Source of the DNA: a virus
IMG/VR virus record: IMGVR_UViG_3300028920_000022
Location: 62,001-126,000 of that record
Strand: one strand, 5' to 3'
Length of the DNA stretch: 64,000 nucleotides
The translations under genes were made by a program, and so were the position numbers. Below are positions 44,962 to 53,226 of the stretch, one piece after another; position 1 is the first letter of the stretch, and each line of letters opens with the position of its first letter. The notes beneath the pieces are model-generated. The model saw only the letters and a program-made list of their open reading frames with translations. It ran no database searches and was not told the DNA's origin.

Positions 44962-45440
44962 GTTTAATTGAAGAGTTTTATACACTGAAAACCACCGATC
45001 ATCGTAATAGAAAACTTTTCGATTATTGGGGCGCAAACGATGAATGGTTAGAAGACACCCATGATTATATTCAATGGATGTTTCCATTACAAGAAGCAAG
45101 TGCATTTAACGTACATGCGCCACTTCTTTCTGAAGAGGATCGTTATAACTGCTTATGGAACGAAAGTGTTTATGATAACTTTTGTAGATCGTTTAATGTT
45201 ATGTGCGGATTTTATGGGTTCTATATAACATATAATAACACCGTAAAGCTGAAACGTTGGGTAACTCCACAAAACCATAACTTTTTGAGGCTGACCCGTA
45301 TACTTAAAAGTAGCATGTTGATGGGCGCGGAGCCACAAGCGCGCTTTTTATTCCGAAAATTAAATGATTTGTATAAAACTCATCACGAAATCATTACCAG
45401 TAAAACGGTGGATTTTTGGAAAGATGCGGTGGGATATTGA
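44958..45440 (+). CDS. Opioid-growth-factor-receptor-like (OGFr) domain protein, 160 aa
   Basis: WLEDTHDYIQWMFPLQEASAFNVHAPLLSEEDR and the following FCRSFNVMCGFYGF match the conserved OGFr N-terminal domain, known from vertebrates and from scattered bacteria and phages. The prokaryotic function is unknown. ATGA overlap. Confidence 0.85.
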   Translation: MSLIEEFYTLKTTDHRNRKLFDYWGANDEWLEDTHDYIQWMFPLQEASAFNVHAPLLSEEDRYNCLWNESVYDNFCRSFNVMCGFYGFYITYNNTVKLKRWVTPQNHNFLRLTRILKSSMLMGAEPQARFLFRKLNDLYKTHHEIITSKTVDFWKDAVGY

Positions 45441-46003
45441 TGGAACGTGAAAATTACTACCTGTTTGTCATAGATACCGAGCAATATGCTGGCAATTTTG
45501 AAAGACAAATGGCTGCTTATTGCACTGGTGTGGTTGGTGAATGTGAGGTGGGTGATACTGAGGCATATGTTTTCTCACAAGAATGTCCAGAGTTTGTGGA
45601 ACAAATGGAAAACATTATAGCGCATGTTCCAGATGAACACGAATGTCACCGTCCAGTAAGTATTTATGCTACCCCTGGGTGGTGGAATGATGGGTTGGGC
45701 AGTCATTATCTTGACTCTGAGTGGGGAAAACGCTATACTGCCTACAAATATAAAGAGGAAGCCAAGAAACGTAAAATCAAAAGAGGTATCAAAAAACACC
45801 CAGCATATATGAGTGTGGCAATATATTTTTACGATGAAAAACCTCCGAAGTCAATAATTAATCTTATCAAACAAAGAGCTATAATGTTTCCGGAATATTG
45901 GAGGAAAGATAATAAACCTTGGCATGAGGAAATAAAAATAACCGGATTTAGATTGCTCCATGAAGTTGTAACAACTAAACAGGTGTGGGGAGAGAAAATA
46001 TGA
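45440..46003 (+). CDS. Hypothetical phage protein, 187 aa
   Basis: YYLFVIDTEQYAGNFERQMAAYCTG and ATPGWWNDGLGSHY look like conserved patches. A basic coiled segment (EEAKKRKIKRGIKKH) follows. Unrecognised. Confidence 0.75.
   Translation: MERENYYLFVIDTEQYAGNFERQMAAYCTGVVGECEVGDTEAYVFSQECPEFVEQMENIIAHVPDEHECHRPVSIYATPGWWNDGLGSHYLDSEWGKRYTAYKYKEEAKKRKIKRGIKKHPAYMSVAIYFYDEKPPKSIINLIKQRAIMFPEYWRKDNKPWHEEIKITGFRLLHEVVTTKQVWGEKI
45711..45739 (+). promoter_or_regulatory. Possible internal promoter upstream of tRNA-Ile
   Basis: TTGACT 45711-45716, 17 bp, TATACT 45734-45739 inside the 45440 gene. It could drive the tRNA and the genes after it, or be fortuitous. Confidence 0.45.
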
Positions 46004-46015
46004 TAGTTTGATTTT

Positions 46016-46086
46016 CCGCCTGTGGGTCGGGTTGACTCAGGAACTCTTATAAGGTTCCCAGCTTGGTTCGAGTCCAAGCAGGCGGA
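46016..46086 (+). tRNA. tRNA-Ile (anticodon TAT), atypical
   Basis: Acceptor CCGCCTG (46016-46022) pairs with CAGGCGG (46079-46085), A46086; T-arm CTTGG-TTCGAGT-CCAAG is canonical. The anticodon stem GAACT/GGTTC (one U-G pair) with loop CTTATAA gives TAT at 46048-46050, which reads AUA. The stem can extend by one pair and the D-loop is short. CCA not encoded. Confidence 0.75.
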
Positions 46087-46131
46087 CAAGGTAATATTTA
46101 GCTTGGTTAATTCACATAAGGAAAAGAAAAT

Positions 46132-46575
46132 ATGAATCGTTTCACGGCTTACGTTGTTGGTGTCTTAGCGTGTATTGCTGGCGGATGTGCGATTGTTGGT
46201 GGAGTTATAGTGCTTTCCTCCCTGCCACCGCCGAAACTGGAAGAAAAACCAAACTGCCTCATATCGCCTATTGCGGTAAAAGACTCCTACCATTCCAACC
46301 TAGTGGTACGCGATAATGAGGTTTATTCGTGCAGCAGGACCGACGATGATAAACAGGTGTTTTGTCAAAAATTGGTTGTTTCTGACACTTGTAAACAACA
46401 TGCTGATGACATAGCGGTAGCTTACGAAAAATCACGCAAAGAAGAGCGTGAATATTATGCGTCTAACAAAAAGAAGGAAACGTTAGAAAAGCAACAACGA
46501 TGGGAAACCATGTTGGATATTTTCGACACACTAGAGGAGTTTAAAAAGCAAAAGCATGAAAAAGTCTCTAAATAA
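46132..46575 (+). CDS. Membrane-anchored or lipoprotein-like protein, 147 aa
   Basis: N-terminal segment VVGVLACIAGGCAIVGGVIVL is either a lipobox (I-A-G-G-C) signal or a TM anchor. Several Cys in the mature part and a long charged helix at the C-terminus. AAGGA precedes the ATG. Confidence 0.7.
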   Translation: MNRFTAYVVGVLACIAGGCAIVGGVIVLSSLPPPKLEEKPNCLISPIAVKDSYHSNLVVRDNEVYSCSRTDDDKQVFCQKLVVSDTCKQHADDIAVAYEKSRKEEREYYASNKKKETLEKQQRWETMLDIFDTLEEFKKQKHEKVSK

Positions 46576-47278
46576 ACTACACTTTCCTGCAGGAACATCA
46601 CGAAAGGATCGTGTCCTATGCTGGGACATGACCAAAATGTATGTTCCTGAAAGTAACGCAGAGGTTGTGGTTGCTTGTTCGGGCGGTATTGATAGTACAG
46701 CTCTGGCGAACGCCGTGGCTCAATGTATCTATCTTGACCACGGAGATTCTATCATAACATTAGCGTATGTTAATCATGGTTTGCGTTCTGAGGTGGATAG
46801 TGAAATTGAACATATTAAGGATTTGTCTGGTAAGCTGTGTGCTGATTATATTATTCTAGATGGGCGAATCGATCCCAACAAACCTGGAATTCAGGAGCGT
46901 GCTCGCAAGAAACGTTATCAATTATTGAACGATTTTTGTCAAGGGCTACCAAAAGTAAGACGACAATACGTGTATCTTCTCACCGCTCACAACGCAAATG
47001 ACCAGGCGGAGACTGTGTTATTTAGAACCATGATGGGGAGAAAACAAACAAAAATTCCCAAGCGAGTACATAAAAGTTGGGGACAGATTTATAGACCTTT
47101 TCTGCGATTTACTCGTCAAGATATTGAAAAATACGCAAAGGTATTCAATTTATCTTGGTGCGAAGACTCTTCCAATGCTACTGATAAATATACAAGAAAT
47201 AAAATTCGTCACCATCTAATTCCTTGGATTGAGTCTAATATCAACCCAAACGTAATTAAATCCATTTCAGGATCATGA
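46556..47278 (+). CDS. tilS: TilS-like tRNA(Ile) lysidine synthase, 240 aa
   Basis: PP-loop CSGGIDSTAL (S42-S47), VNHGLRSE, ERARKKRYQLL, LTAHNANDQAETVLFR, RPFL and EDSSNATDKYTRNKIRHHLIPW are the TilS catalytic-domain motifs in order. TilS converts CAU anticodons of tRNA-Ile2 to lysidine so they read AUA. The C-terminal tRNA-binding domains of long TilS are absent. It lies 470 nt downstream of a phage tRNA that also reads AUA. Confidence 0.9.
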   Translation: MKKSLNKLHFPAGTSRKDRVLCWDMTKMYVPESNAEVVVACSGGIDSTALANAVAQCIYLDHGDSIITLAYVNHGLRSEVDSEIEHIKDLSGKLCADYIILDGRIDPNKPGIQERARKKRYQLLNDFCQGLPKVRRQYVYLLTAHNANDQAETVLFRTMMGRKQTKIPKRVHKSWGQIYRPFLRFTRQDIEKYAKVFNLSWCEDSSNATDKYTRNKIRHHLIPWIESNINPNVIKSISGS

Positions 47279-47499
47279 CAGAAGTACAGTCAAACACTCT
47301 CGAAGCCACCCTTATGGTTGGTGGTTTTGTGCTTTTGTTGATATTGTTGTTTGGACTCACTTCTGATAATAAAAACCTGTGTAAACAAAAATGTGGCGTG
47401 CATGCAGTAATTGCATGCGATATTGAATACAAAGACAAAGATGTTGTCATTTGCGAATCTGTTTCAGGACAACCAATAATGAAAAACCTTTTCCCATGA
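47275..47499 (+). CDS. Single-TM Cys protein, 74 aa
   Basis: ATGA overlap. TM LMVGGFVLLLILLFGL, then CKQKCGVHAVIAC ... C, possibly disulphide-bonded outside the membrane. Unrecognised. Confidence 0.7.
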   Translation: MTEVQSNTLEATLMVGGFVLLLILLFGLTSDNKNLCKQKCGVHAVIACDIEYKDKDVVICESVSGQPIMKNLFP

Positions 47500-48104
47500 A
47501 AAAACCTCCAAACATACAGCTGATTAATCACGGAGAAGAAACTGATTCTCCACCATTTTTAACAGTTAAGCGGGTACGTTTACATGCCGAGTATCCTGAC
47601 GGATCGGTTAGTCCAGAATTTCATCATGATATAGTATTGAGAAAGAAAATAGATGCGGTTGTAATTATAGCTTACTATAGAATAAACCATACACCAATGG
47701 TATATTTGCGTAGCGCAATTCGTCCAGCTATTGCGGATAGGTTTGTAGACGGAGGCAATTTGTGGGAACTGCCCGCTGGTTTAATTGAGGAGGGAGAGTC
47801 TCCGGTTGAGTGTGCAGTACGAGAGTTGAAAGAGGAGCTGGGGTTTGATGCAGAAGAAAAGGATTTCAAACCTGTTGGTCCAATCTCTTATACTTCAGTT
47901 GGAATATGTGCTGAACAATTATACTTTTTAAGCGTAGAGGTAGATCCGTCAAGCCAAAATGTTCCCACAGAGGACGGTTCTGCTTTAGAAAAGGGGGCGG
48001 ATATTATCTCAATGTGTGTGTTCGACATTCTTTGTGCATGCCAGCGTGGTGAAATTAAAGATGCGAAAACCGAAATTGGGATACGGAGAATGAGCTTTCT
48101 GTGA
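47496..48104 (+). CDS. Nudix hydrolase, ADP-ribose-pyrophosphatase-like, 202 aa
   Basis: Nudix box GLIEEGESPVECAVRELKEE (from ~residue 95) is intact. The upstream layout with WELPAG and the length fit ADP-ribose pyrophosphatases. Such enzymes split ADP-ribose and related nucleotides. ATGA overlap. Confidence 0.88.
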   Translation: MKKPPNIQLINHGEETDSPPFLTVKRVRLHAEYPDGSVSPEFHHDIVLRKKIDAVVIIAYYRINHTPMVYLRSAIRPAIADRFVDGGNLWELPAGLIEEGESPVECAVRELKEELGFDAEEKDFKPVGPISYTSVGICAEQLYFLSVEVDPSSQNVPTEDGSALEKGADIISMCVFDILCACQRGEIKDAKTEIGIRRMSFL

Positions 48105-48352
48105 AAAAGTTTTTGATCAATTTTTTAAACGCCAAGGGTCATAATTGTGAATGTCCAAATCAATACAGTTCGATCGTTTATTCCAAGTGTAAAAATTGTG
48201 GGTGTTTGTTTGAATATGATGGAACGACAGTTCGCTGTTGGGGCGGTTTAATATGTGGCACCTATAATCGTCCTATTTACTCTGAAGTGAAAGAATATTC
48301 AGCTGTTTCGCTTTCTTGCCAAGATATAGTAATTAAGGATATTATTTCTTAA
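48101..48352 (+). CDS. Zinc-ribbon protein with tail motif (ends VIKDIIS), 83 aa
   Basis: CECP ... CKNCGCLFEY plus later Cys give a zinc ribbon; tail LSCQDIVIKDIIS. GTGA overlap with the Nudix gene. Family of 28182. Confidence 0.75.
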   Translation: MKKFLINFLNAKGHNCECPNQYSSIVYSKCKNCGCLFEYDGTTVRCWGGLICGTYNRPIYSEVKEYSAVSLSCQDIVIKDIIS

Positions 48353-48636
48353 TGGAATCCGGAATCAAAAATCCAACTCAGTGGAAATGGCGAGAAGGAC
48401 CATTGCCAAATGTTAATGATGCTCCCGACTTGGTACGGGTAGTGGCGTGGATTCCGTATGACGATCAGACTGCAGGATATTTGGTTGTATTTTGTGCTTT
48501 CACTGGCGAAAGTTTTAAAAAAACCTGGGTGTCCTCAAGCGATTGTTCTTCCTTATTTCCGGAACGTGTAAAGTGCTGGGCGGTTGTTTCCGGTTTAGAA
48601 TTTGAAGAGTGGGCAATTAAGGAAATTATTGAGTAG
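48352..48636 (+). CDS. Beta-rich protein with tail motif (ends AIKEIIE), 94 aa
   Basis: TAATG overlap. Strands LVRVVAWIPYDD and GYLVVFCAFTG, then LEFEEWAIKEIIE. The core is unlike the zinc ribbons, so the tail is shared across folds. Confidence 0.75.
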   Translation: MESGIKNPTQWKWREGPLPNVNDAPDLVRVVAWIPYDDQTAGYLVVFCAFTGESFKKTWVSSSDCSSLFPERVKCWAVVSGLEFEEWAIKEIIE

Positions 48637-48675
48637 TGGACAAAACGGTTGCTTTATGCTACTCTGGTTACAATT

Positions 48676-49644
48676 ATGACAGACGCATACAGAGGAGATA
48701 GTCCCGCAAAGAAGTTGGCACGGCTTAACTTTTGGGGTCACTATTACGGCAGAATAGACTATTGGCATCCGGCTATAGTACTTGCGGGAACCGGTGGAGA
48801 TATTGCTACTCTTATTGCACTCGGGGTTCCGCAAAGCCATATTGTGGCTATAGATATTAATGCACAACGTATTCGTGTTTGTAAAGAAAAATTTCCAGAT
48901 GTTTCTTATTTTGTGGGTGATGTTGCTGATGTAATGAAAGAAAACAATATCGAGTCTGGAGTGGTGTTGTTAGATTATTGTGGTATTATGTCTGCCAAAT
49001 GTCTTCAAACAACCATTGAAGTATCGCAACTAATTCCTAACGATTCAGTATTAGGTATTGCTACTCTCAAATGCCGGGACCGTAGCAGTATAATGTGGTT
49101 GCCCGGCAGACGTAGTCAACTAGCTACCAACATGGTGCTTCAGATTATAGGTGGCACTTCCGGAACTTCACGACAATTAAGAAGAGTTTTACGCAAGAAA
49201 GCATTGCATTGTCAACAATGTTTGGAAAAAGTAGATTCTGTGGTAATTGATTACAAACATGACCGCATAGGCGTAGATGTTGGCAATGCTGTGAAAACAG
49301 ATACAATACGTCGTGGTCGTACCTTATGTGATATTATTTCGGTTTTATATACCATGTTTGATAATCCGAAAGGATTTCTGTATCATTCGATATTTGAATA
49401 CCAAAGCAGTACACTTGATTCTTGCGGAAGTCCTATGGTAATCTATGGTTACATTGTAGGTCCATTAGGAGAAGTACAAGATTATGAAGACAGTTCGGAA
49501 TACAAACTTTCTTACACCAAAATTCCCAACGATCCTGCGATGTTATCTGGTATAATTAGAAATTTAGTATTAGAAGACAAAAATATGGTTGGCGCATTGA
49601 ACGTAGACCCGGATTTGGCGGAGTCATGGCACGCATTGGTTTAA
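48676..49644 (+). CDS. SAM-dependent methyltransferase-like protein, 322 aa
   Basis: AIVLAGTGGDIATLIALGVPQSHIVAIDIN contains motif I (G38-D42) and the acidic residue of strand 2, then YFVGDVADVM and VVLLDYCG: a class I methyltransferase start. The C-terminal half is unassigned. Weak promoter-like boxes (TGGACA 48637, TACTCT 48660) precede ATG 48676. Substrate unknown. Confidence 0.8.
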   Translation: MTDAYRGDSPAKKLARLNFWGHYYGRIDYWHPAIVLAGTGGDIATLIALGVPQSHIVAIDINAQRIRVCKEKFPDVSYFVGDVADVMKENNIESGVVLLDYCGIMSAKCLQTTIEVSQLIPNDSVLGIATLKCRDRSSIMWLPGRRSQLATNMVLQIIGGTSGTSRQLRRVLRKKALHCQQCLEKVDSVVIDYKHDRIGVDVGNAVKTDTIRRGRTLCDIISVLYTMFDNPKGFLYHSIFEYQSSTLDSCGSPMVIYGYIVGPLGEVQDYEDSSEYKLSYTKIPNDPAMLSGIIRNLVLEDKNMVGALNVDPDLAESWHALV

Positions 49645-50153
49645 AGGAACCAGACGAACGTTTGTTAGATTGTGCATTAATTATGCTGACATGTAGAAGC
49701 CCACATCCGCCATCTGTAAAATGGGCATCAGAATTTGTTATTGATTTGTTGACCCGCGAATGTAATGAAGAAGTTCAAAAAAAGATTAATGAAAAGTCAT
49801 GGCGGTTGGATGAGTGGAAAAACAACAGTAAAGATTTTAGATATGTTGCGGAAAAAATTAGTAACAAAATAAGCAGGGGTTTGCAAAAAACGGTTATACT
49901 TCAGCATACAAGTATGGCAAACGAATGTTCATACTTAGAATGGTTTTTCTACAACGTAGACAAGAAAACCAGAATGGAACTGCAAGCCAAATATCAGGAA
50001 ATTACTGGTGAAAATGTACCTCCGTGTTTTGATGTTTTGGACGACGAACTGGACACGATTCCTCAAAAAGATCCACCATCTACAGAAGATTATTTGAATG
50101 ATGATGGCTACAAATCAATAGTAGAAAACGATCAGAGTTCAATTAAAGAGTAA
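49626..50153 (+). CDS. Hypothetical protein, 175 aa
   Basis: Helical N-terminal two thirds (WASEFVIDLLTRECNEEVQKK), acidic Pro-rich C-terminus. Overlaps the methyltransferase gene by 19 nt. Unrecognised. Confidence 0.7.
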   Translation: MARIGLKEPDERLLDCALIMLTCRSPHPPSVKWASEFVIDLLTRECNEEVQKKINEKSWRLDEWKNNSKDFRYVAEKISNKISRGLQKTVILQHTSMANECSYLEWFFYNVDKKTRMELQAKYQEITGENVPPCFDVLDDELDTIPQKDPPSTEDYLNDDGYKSIVENDQSSIKE

Positions 50154-50159
50154 AAATAG

Positions 50160-50188
50160 TTGACATCATGGCTGCATGACGGTAGACT
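50160..50188 (+). promoter_or_regulatory. Promoter with short leader for the 50214 gene
   Basis: TTGACA 50160-50165, 17 bp, TAGACT 50183-50188; leader of about 20 nt to ATG 50214. Confidence 0.75.
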
Positions 50189-50213
50189 GCGTCCGCTAAG
50201 AAAGTGGTGAACA

Positions 50214-50687
50214 ATGGCAAGTCCTAGTGGTTTTTCTGATATGTTACGGCAGCTTGGCGATTGGTTGGGTATTACGCTGGTTGTGGCTAGTGTTGCTGTC
50301 GGAATTGTAACAATTGCCTACTTTATTTATGCCTACAATGCTGGTGTAGAAGATGCCAGAGCGCGAATTTTGGAGCAAAAAAATGCTTCCGATGCTCAAC
50401 TAGAAATAGAAAAACTCAAGAAGCCGCCATTAACTATTGCGTGTTATGATGGGAACAACCGTTTGGTTTTTGGACTACAGGGTCTTGGCAATGTAGATTT
50501 TCACCCCATGAATGCGACTGGTAATATGTGTATTGGAAATGAATGTTCCCATTGTTCGGTAATAAATGGAAGTAAAAAATGGGATGAAATTCAAAAACCG
50601 GTGGCTGTTAACAAACCGGACAAAAAAGAGCAAGAAAAAACGAAGGACACTACGGTTAGTGTCTTTTTGCCTAAAACATCCAAGTGA
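50214..50687 (+). CDS. Single-TM protein with exported domain, 157 aa
   Basis: TM GITLVVASVAVGIVTIAYFIY, a helical linker, then a domain with CIGNECSHC. Lys-rich C-terminus. Unrecognised. Confidence 0.7.
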   Translation: MASPSGFSDMLRQLGDWLGITLVVASVAVGIVTIAYFIYAYNAGVEDARARILEQKNASDAQLEIEKLKKPPLTIACYDGNNRLVFGLQGLGNVDFHPMNATGNMCIGNECSHCSVINGSKKWDEIQKPVAVNKPDKKEQEKTKDTTVSVFLPKTSK

Positions 50688-51145
50688 GATACATATTCCA
50701 ACAAATATTTCTTGGTAGTGGATCATATTCCCTACAACAAATACGTACAGTCTTTTTCCGACTAGACGATGCATTTTCTCATTTGTCCGGCATGCAACAA
50801 AACGGTGGAATGGGTACAGAGTTTAGTGAGGAATACCAACAAAAAAACGAAGAAGAGATAAAAGACATTCTTCGTGATGTTATTTGTGCTTTTGGGTTCG
50901 ATCCTGGCTGCGTCGAATTTAAAAAACAAAAGTTGCCACCCAACTCAGGACCCATAGCCAACAAGTTATTGGAAGATGCGCCAGACGAAAACCAATATGC
51001 ACACATTAGTTTTAGACCTTATTCTGCAAACGAAAAGCCGCCAGATCCAAAAGTAAAAGATAATGGTCTTGTAGGTATAATCAAGTTTGACATGGATTGT
51101 GATAGATTATATCAACTAGCTAGGCTTCTTTGCGAGAAATTCTGA
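50684..51145 (+). CDS. Hypothetical protein, 153 aa
   Basis: GTGA overlap. Central acidic helical part (YQQKNEEEIKDILRDVICAFG), Pro-rich later. Unrecognised. Confidence 0.65.
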   Translation: MRYIFQQIFLGSGSYSLQQIRTVFFRLDDAFSHLSGMQQNGGMGTEFSEEYQQKNEEEIKDILRDVICAFGFDPGCVEFKKQKLPPNSGPIANKLLEDAPDENQYAHISFRPYSANEKPPDPKVKDNGLVGIIKFDMDCDRLYQLARLLCEKF

Positions 51146-51417
51146 TGCGGTATTGGTGTTTGTTGTTGCTGTGTGTTTCGTGTCGTAGCGTTGTTGACGA
51201 CCCAAACAAACCACAAGAAGATTGTCGTGAAAAATGGGAAGAACGTGGCAGCAGCGTTGTTTGCATGCACCCTTATCATCAAATATTTTTGATATACAGA
51301 AATGGGCAGCCGGATGGAGCTATATGCAAATGTATTCCTCCAACCGACGCTGGTGACGCTGGTATAGAGTCAAAACTCTATGTAAATATTACTGACAAAG
51401 ATTTGGAAAACAAATAG
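51145..51417 (+). CDS. Small lipoprotein, 90 aa
   Basis: MRYWCLLLLCVSC ends in a lipobox-like C-V-S-C13; the mature part has several Cys and a DAGDAG stretch typical of lipoprotein linkers. TGATG overlap. Confidence 0.7.
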   Translation: MRYWCLLLLCVSCRSVVDDPNKPQEDCREKWEERGSSVVCMHPYHQIFLIYRNGQPDGAICKCIPPTDAGDAGIESKLYVNITDKDLENK

Positions 51418-51887
51418 TGTATCTTATACTTGCTGGCTGTTTAATTTTAGTTGGGTTAATTATTTCCTCATTTTTTGGAAAAGCAAGGGATATACAAAAA
51501 ATAGACGCGCAAAATAATAGAGAAGATCCCAAACTAGAAGTGAAAGATATTCCTCCTGGTTGTACGGGTTTAACCTATTCGTTGCACAAAAATCATTCTA
51601 ATCTTCCTTTTGTATATGATTTTTCAAACGCGGAATGTGTCGGTGGCGAGCCTGTTATAATAAATGTTACAGAGGACAAGAAAATTAACCTTATTATTTC
51701 CAAGGCTACATATAAAACATTACTTAGTTCAGCGCCTGAAAACAGTTCGTCCGTTTTGTACGTTAATAACATAACTGTTTTGCCGAGGTTGAAACACTTG
51801 GTGGCAACAATCTCAGCAATCAAAAGACTAAAACATACAAAAGAGATAGTCAGACGAGAACGAATCATCAAGGATGTGGTGGTATAA
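51417..51887 (+). CDS. Membrane-anchored protein with tail motif (ends IIKDVVV), 156 aa
   Basis: GTG start in the upstream TAG. N-terminal TM (LILAGCLILVGLIISSFF; also a possible lipobox), an extended domain, and the C-terminal RRERIIKDVVV. The only membrane protein with the shared tail, which, with a basic stretch before it, may lie in the cytoplasm or not. Confidence 0.65.
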   Translation: MYLILAGCLILVGLIISSFFGKARDIQKIDAQNNREDPKLEVKDIPPGCTGLTYSLHKNHSNLPFVYDFSNAECVGGEPVIINVTEDKKINLIISKATYKTLLSSAPENSSSVLYVNNITVLPRLKHLVATISAIKRLKHTKEIVRRERIIKDVVV

Positions 51888-52172
51888 GTGCTACGAGAAA
51901 TTGAGATTGTTTTAAGCGGACCTATTTGTAATTGTAAATCGCAGGACTTGGGGTGGGGTTTTGCAGGAGATTCACTGCGAGTATTTTGTAAACGATGTAA
52001 CACCAATCTATATGTAGAGAAATCTAAAATCCAGGGTTGTGTCGTATGTGATAGCGAATATCCTGACGGTTTAGCGGAGTATACTGAAATAATAGATAAA
52101 TCAGAACCGGCTAATGTATCTGTTTTGTATAGTACAGGCGAAGATGGAAAGCCCGTTAGGCACATTAAATAG
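51888..52172 (+). CDS. Zinc-ribbon protein, 94 aa
   Basis: CNCKS ... FCKRCNTNLY ... CVVC supplies the ligands. Looks like the tail-bearing zinc ribbons but has no tail motif. GTG start directly after the previous stop. Confidence 0.7.
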   Translation: MLREIEIVLSGPICNCKSQDLGWGFAGDSLRVFCKRCNTNLYVEKSKIQGCVVCDSEYPDGLAEYTEIIDKSEPANVSVLYSTGEDGKPVRHIK

Positions 52173-52201
52173 TTGACATGCTAGCGCGGTTTTGATATCA
52201 T
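52173..52201 (+). promoter_or_regulatory. Promoter, predicted leaderless, for the RNA ligase
   Basis: TTGACA 52173-52178, 17 bp, TATCAT 52196-52201, 6 nt to ATG 52208. Confidence 0.85.
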
Positions 52202-52207
52202 GCGGGA

Positions 52208-52852
52208 ATGAAATATCCTCGAACATATCATCTGCCGTTCTCTCCCGGGGCAACAAACGATGATAAAACTATGCGGGATATTAGTTCTTTATTGAATGTG
52301 CCCGTAGTTATAACAGAAAAAATGGACGGATCAAACACCTGCTTGATGCGTCAAGAATGTTTTGCCAGAAGCCATGCCGCTTCGCCGGCACACATTTCTT
52401 TTAGCATGTTTAAAGCCTTACATGCTAACATAAAACGTTGTATCCCTACCGGCGTTCAGTTTTTTGGTGAATGGCTGTACGCCAAGCATTCAATAATATA
52501 TGAGAACTTACCGAGCTATTTTATGCTATTTGGGGTTAGAGATCTAGATCATAGTAAATGGTTATCGTGGGAAGCGGTAGAACAATTGTCTGATGTTATT
52601 GGGGTTAATCTAGTTCCTACAATAGCTAGAAACAAAACTTTCAAGACGGAAAAAGAATTAAAGAAATTCATCAACAAGTATCAAAAATTGCCTGGCGAAT
52701 TTGGACAAAGAGAAGGTTTTGTCATTCGGCATATGACTGAGTTCGATAATAGTACATTTCAACAATGTGTTGCAAAGTGGGTACGCGCCGGGCATAATCA
52801 GATTGATGAGCACTGGATGCGCAAAGAAGTGGAGAAAAACGGTTTAAGATGA
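52208..52852 (+). CDS. RNA ligase, Rnl2-like, 214 aa (leaderless)
   Basis: Motif I EKMDGSNT (nucleophile K38), GEWLYAKHSI (III), REGFVIR (IV) and VAKWVRA (V) define a compact ATP-dependent RNA ligase of the Rnl2/kinetoplastid-ligase type. It joins 3'-OH to 5'-phosphate RNA ends, for example in repair of cut tRNA. Confidence 0.92.
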   Translation: MKYPRTYHLPFSPGATNDDKTMRDISSLLNVPVVITEKMDGSNTCLMRQECFARSHAASPAHISFSMFKALHANIKRCIPTGVQFFGEWLYAKHSIIYENLPSYFMLFGVRDLDHSKWLSWEAVEQLSDVIGVNLVPTIARNKTFKTEKELKKFINKYQKLPGEFGQREGFVIRHMTEFDNSTFQQCVAKWVRAGHNQIDEHWMRKEVEKNGLR

Positions 52853-53226
52853 GCACCATTCCCGTAATCGTTGACTCAGTTAAGGATACACATTCTAGAT
52901 GTATATATTTTTATATTGAAAGCGGGGCAATTGAAAAAAAGTTTAGTTCGGTTGATGTTATTGAATCAATTTTTGATCAGCATACAGAAGAGATAGACGT
53001 TGCCCAAGTATGGGTTTCCAATTCGGAATTCGATCGTAAACCAAAACGAGGTGATGTTTATCGAGTGTCCAAGAGCTTGCTTACTGCTTTAGTTAATACA
53101 ACCGTTCCTGCTAAATATTCAGCACTAGAAACCAAAGCATACGCTGAATGGTCTGCTTTGCAGGCTAAAAAAGCAGAGGAGAATTCCAGCAAATTACCAA
53201 GGAAATCTGATGCCAAGCGAATATAA
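52849..53226 (+). CDS. Hypothetical protein, 125 aa
   Basis: ATGA overlap with the RNA ligase. Beta-rich first half, charged helical second half. Unrecognised. Confidence 0.7.
   Translation: MSTIPVIVDSVKDTHSRCIYFYIESGAIEKKFSSVDVIESIFDQHTEEIDVAQVWVSNSEFDRKPKRGDVYRVSKSLLTALVNTTVPAKYSALETKAYAEWSALQAKKAEENSSKLPRKSDAKRI

Noticed and set aside
46016-46086. tRNA with a CAT anticodon as TilS substrate
   Set aside because: No CAT occurs in the anticodon region; the only 7-nt loop with a 5-bp stem gives TAT.
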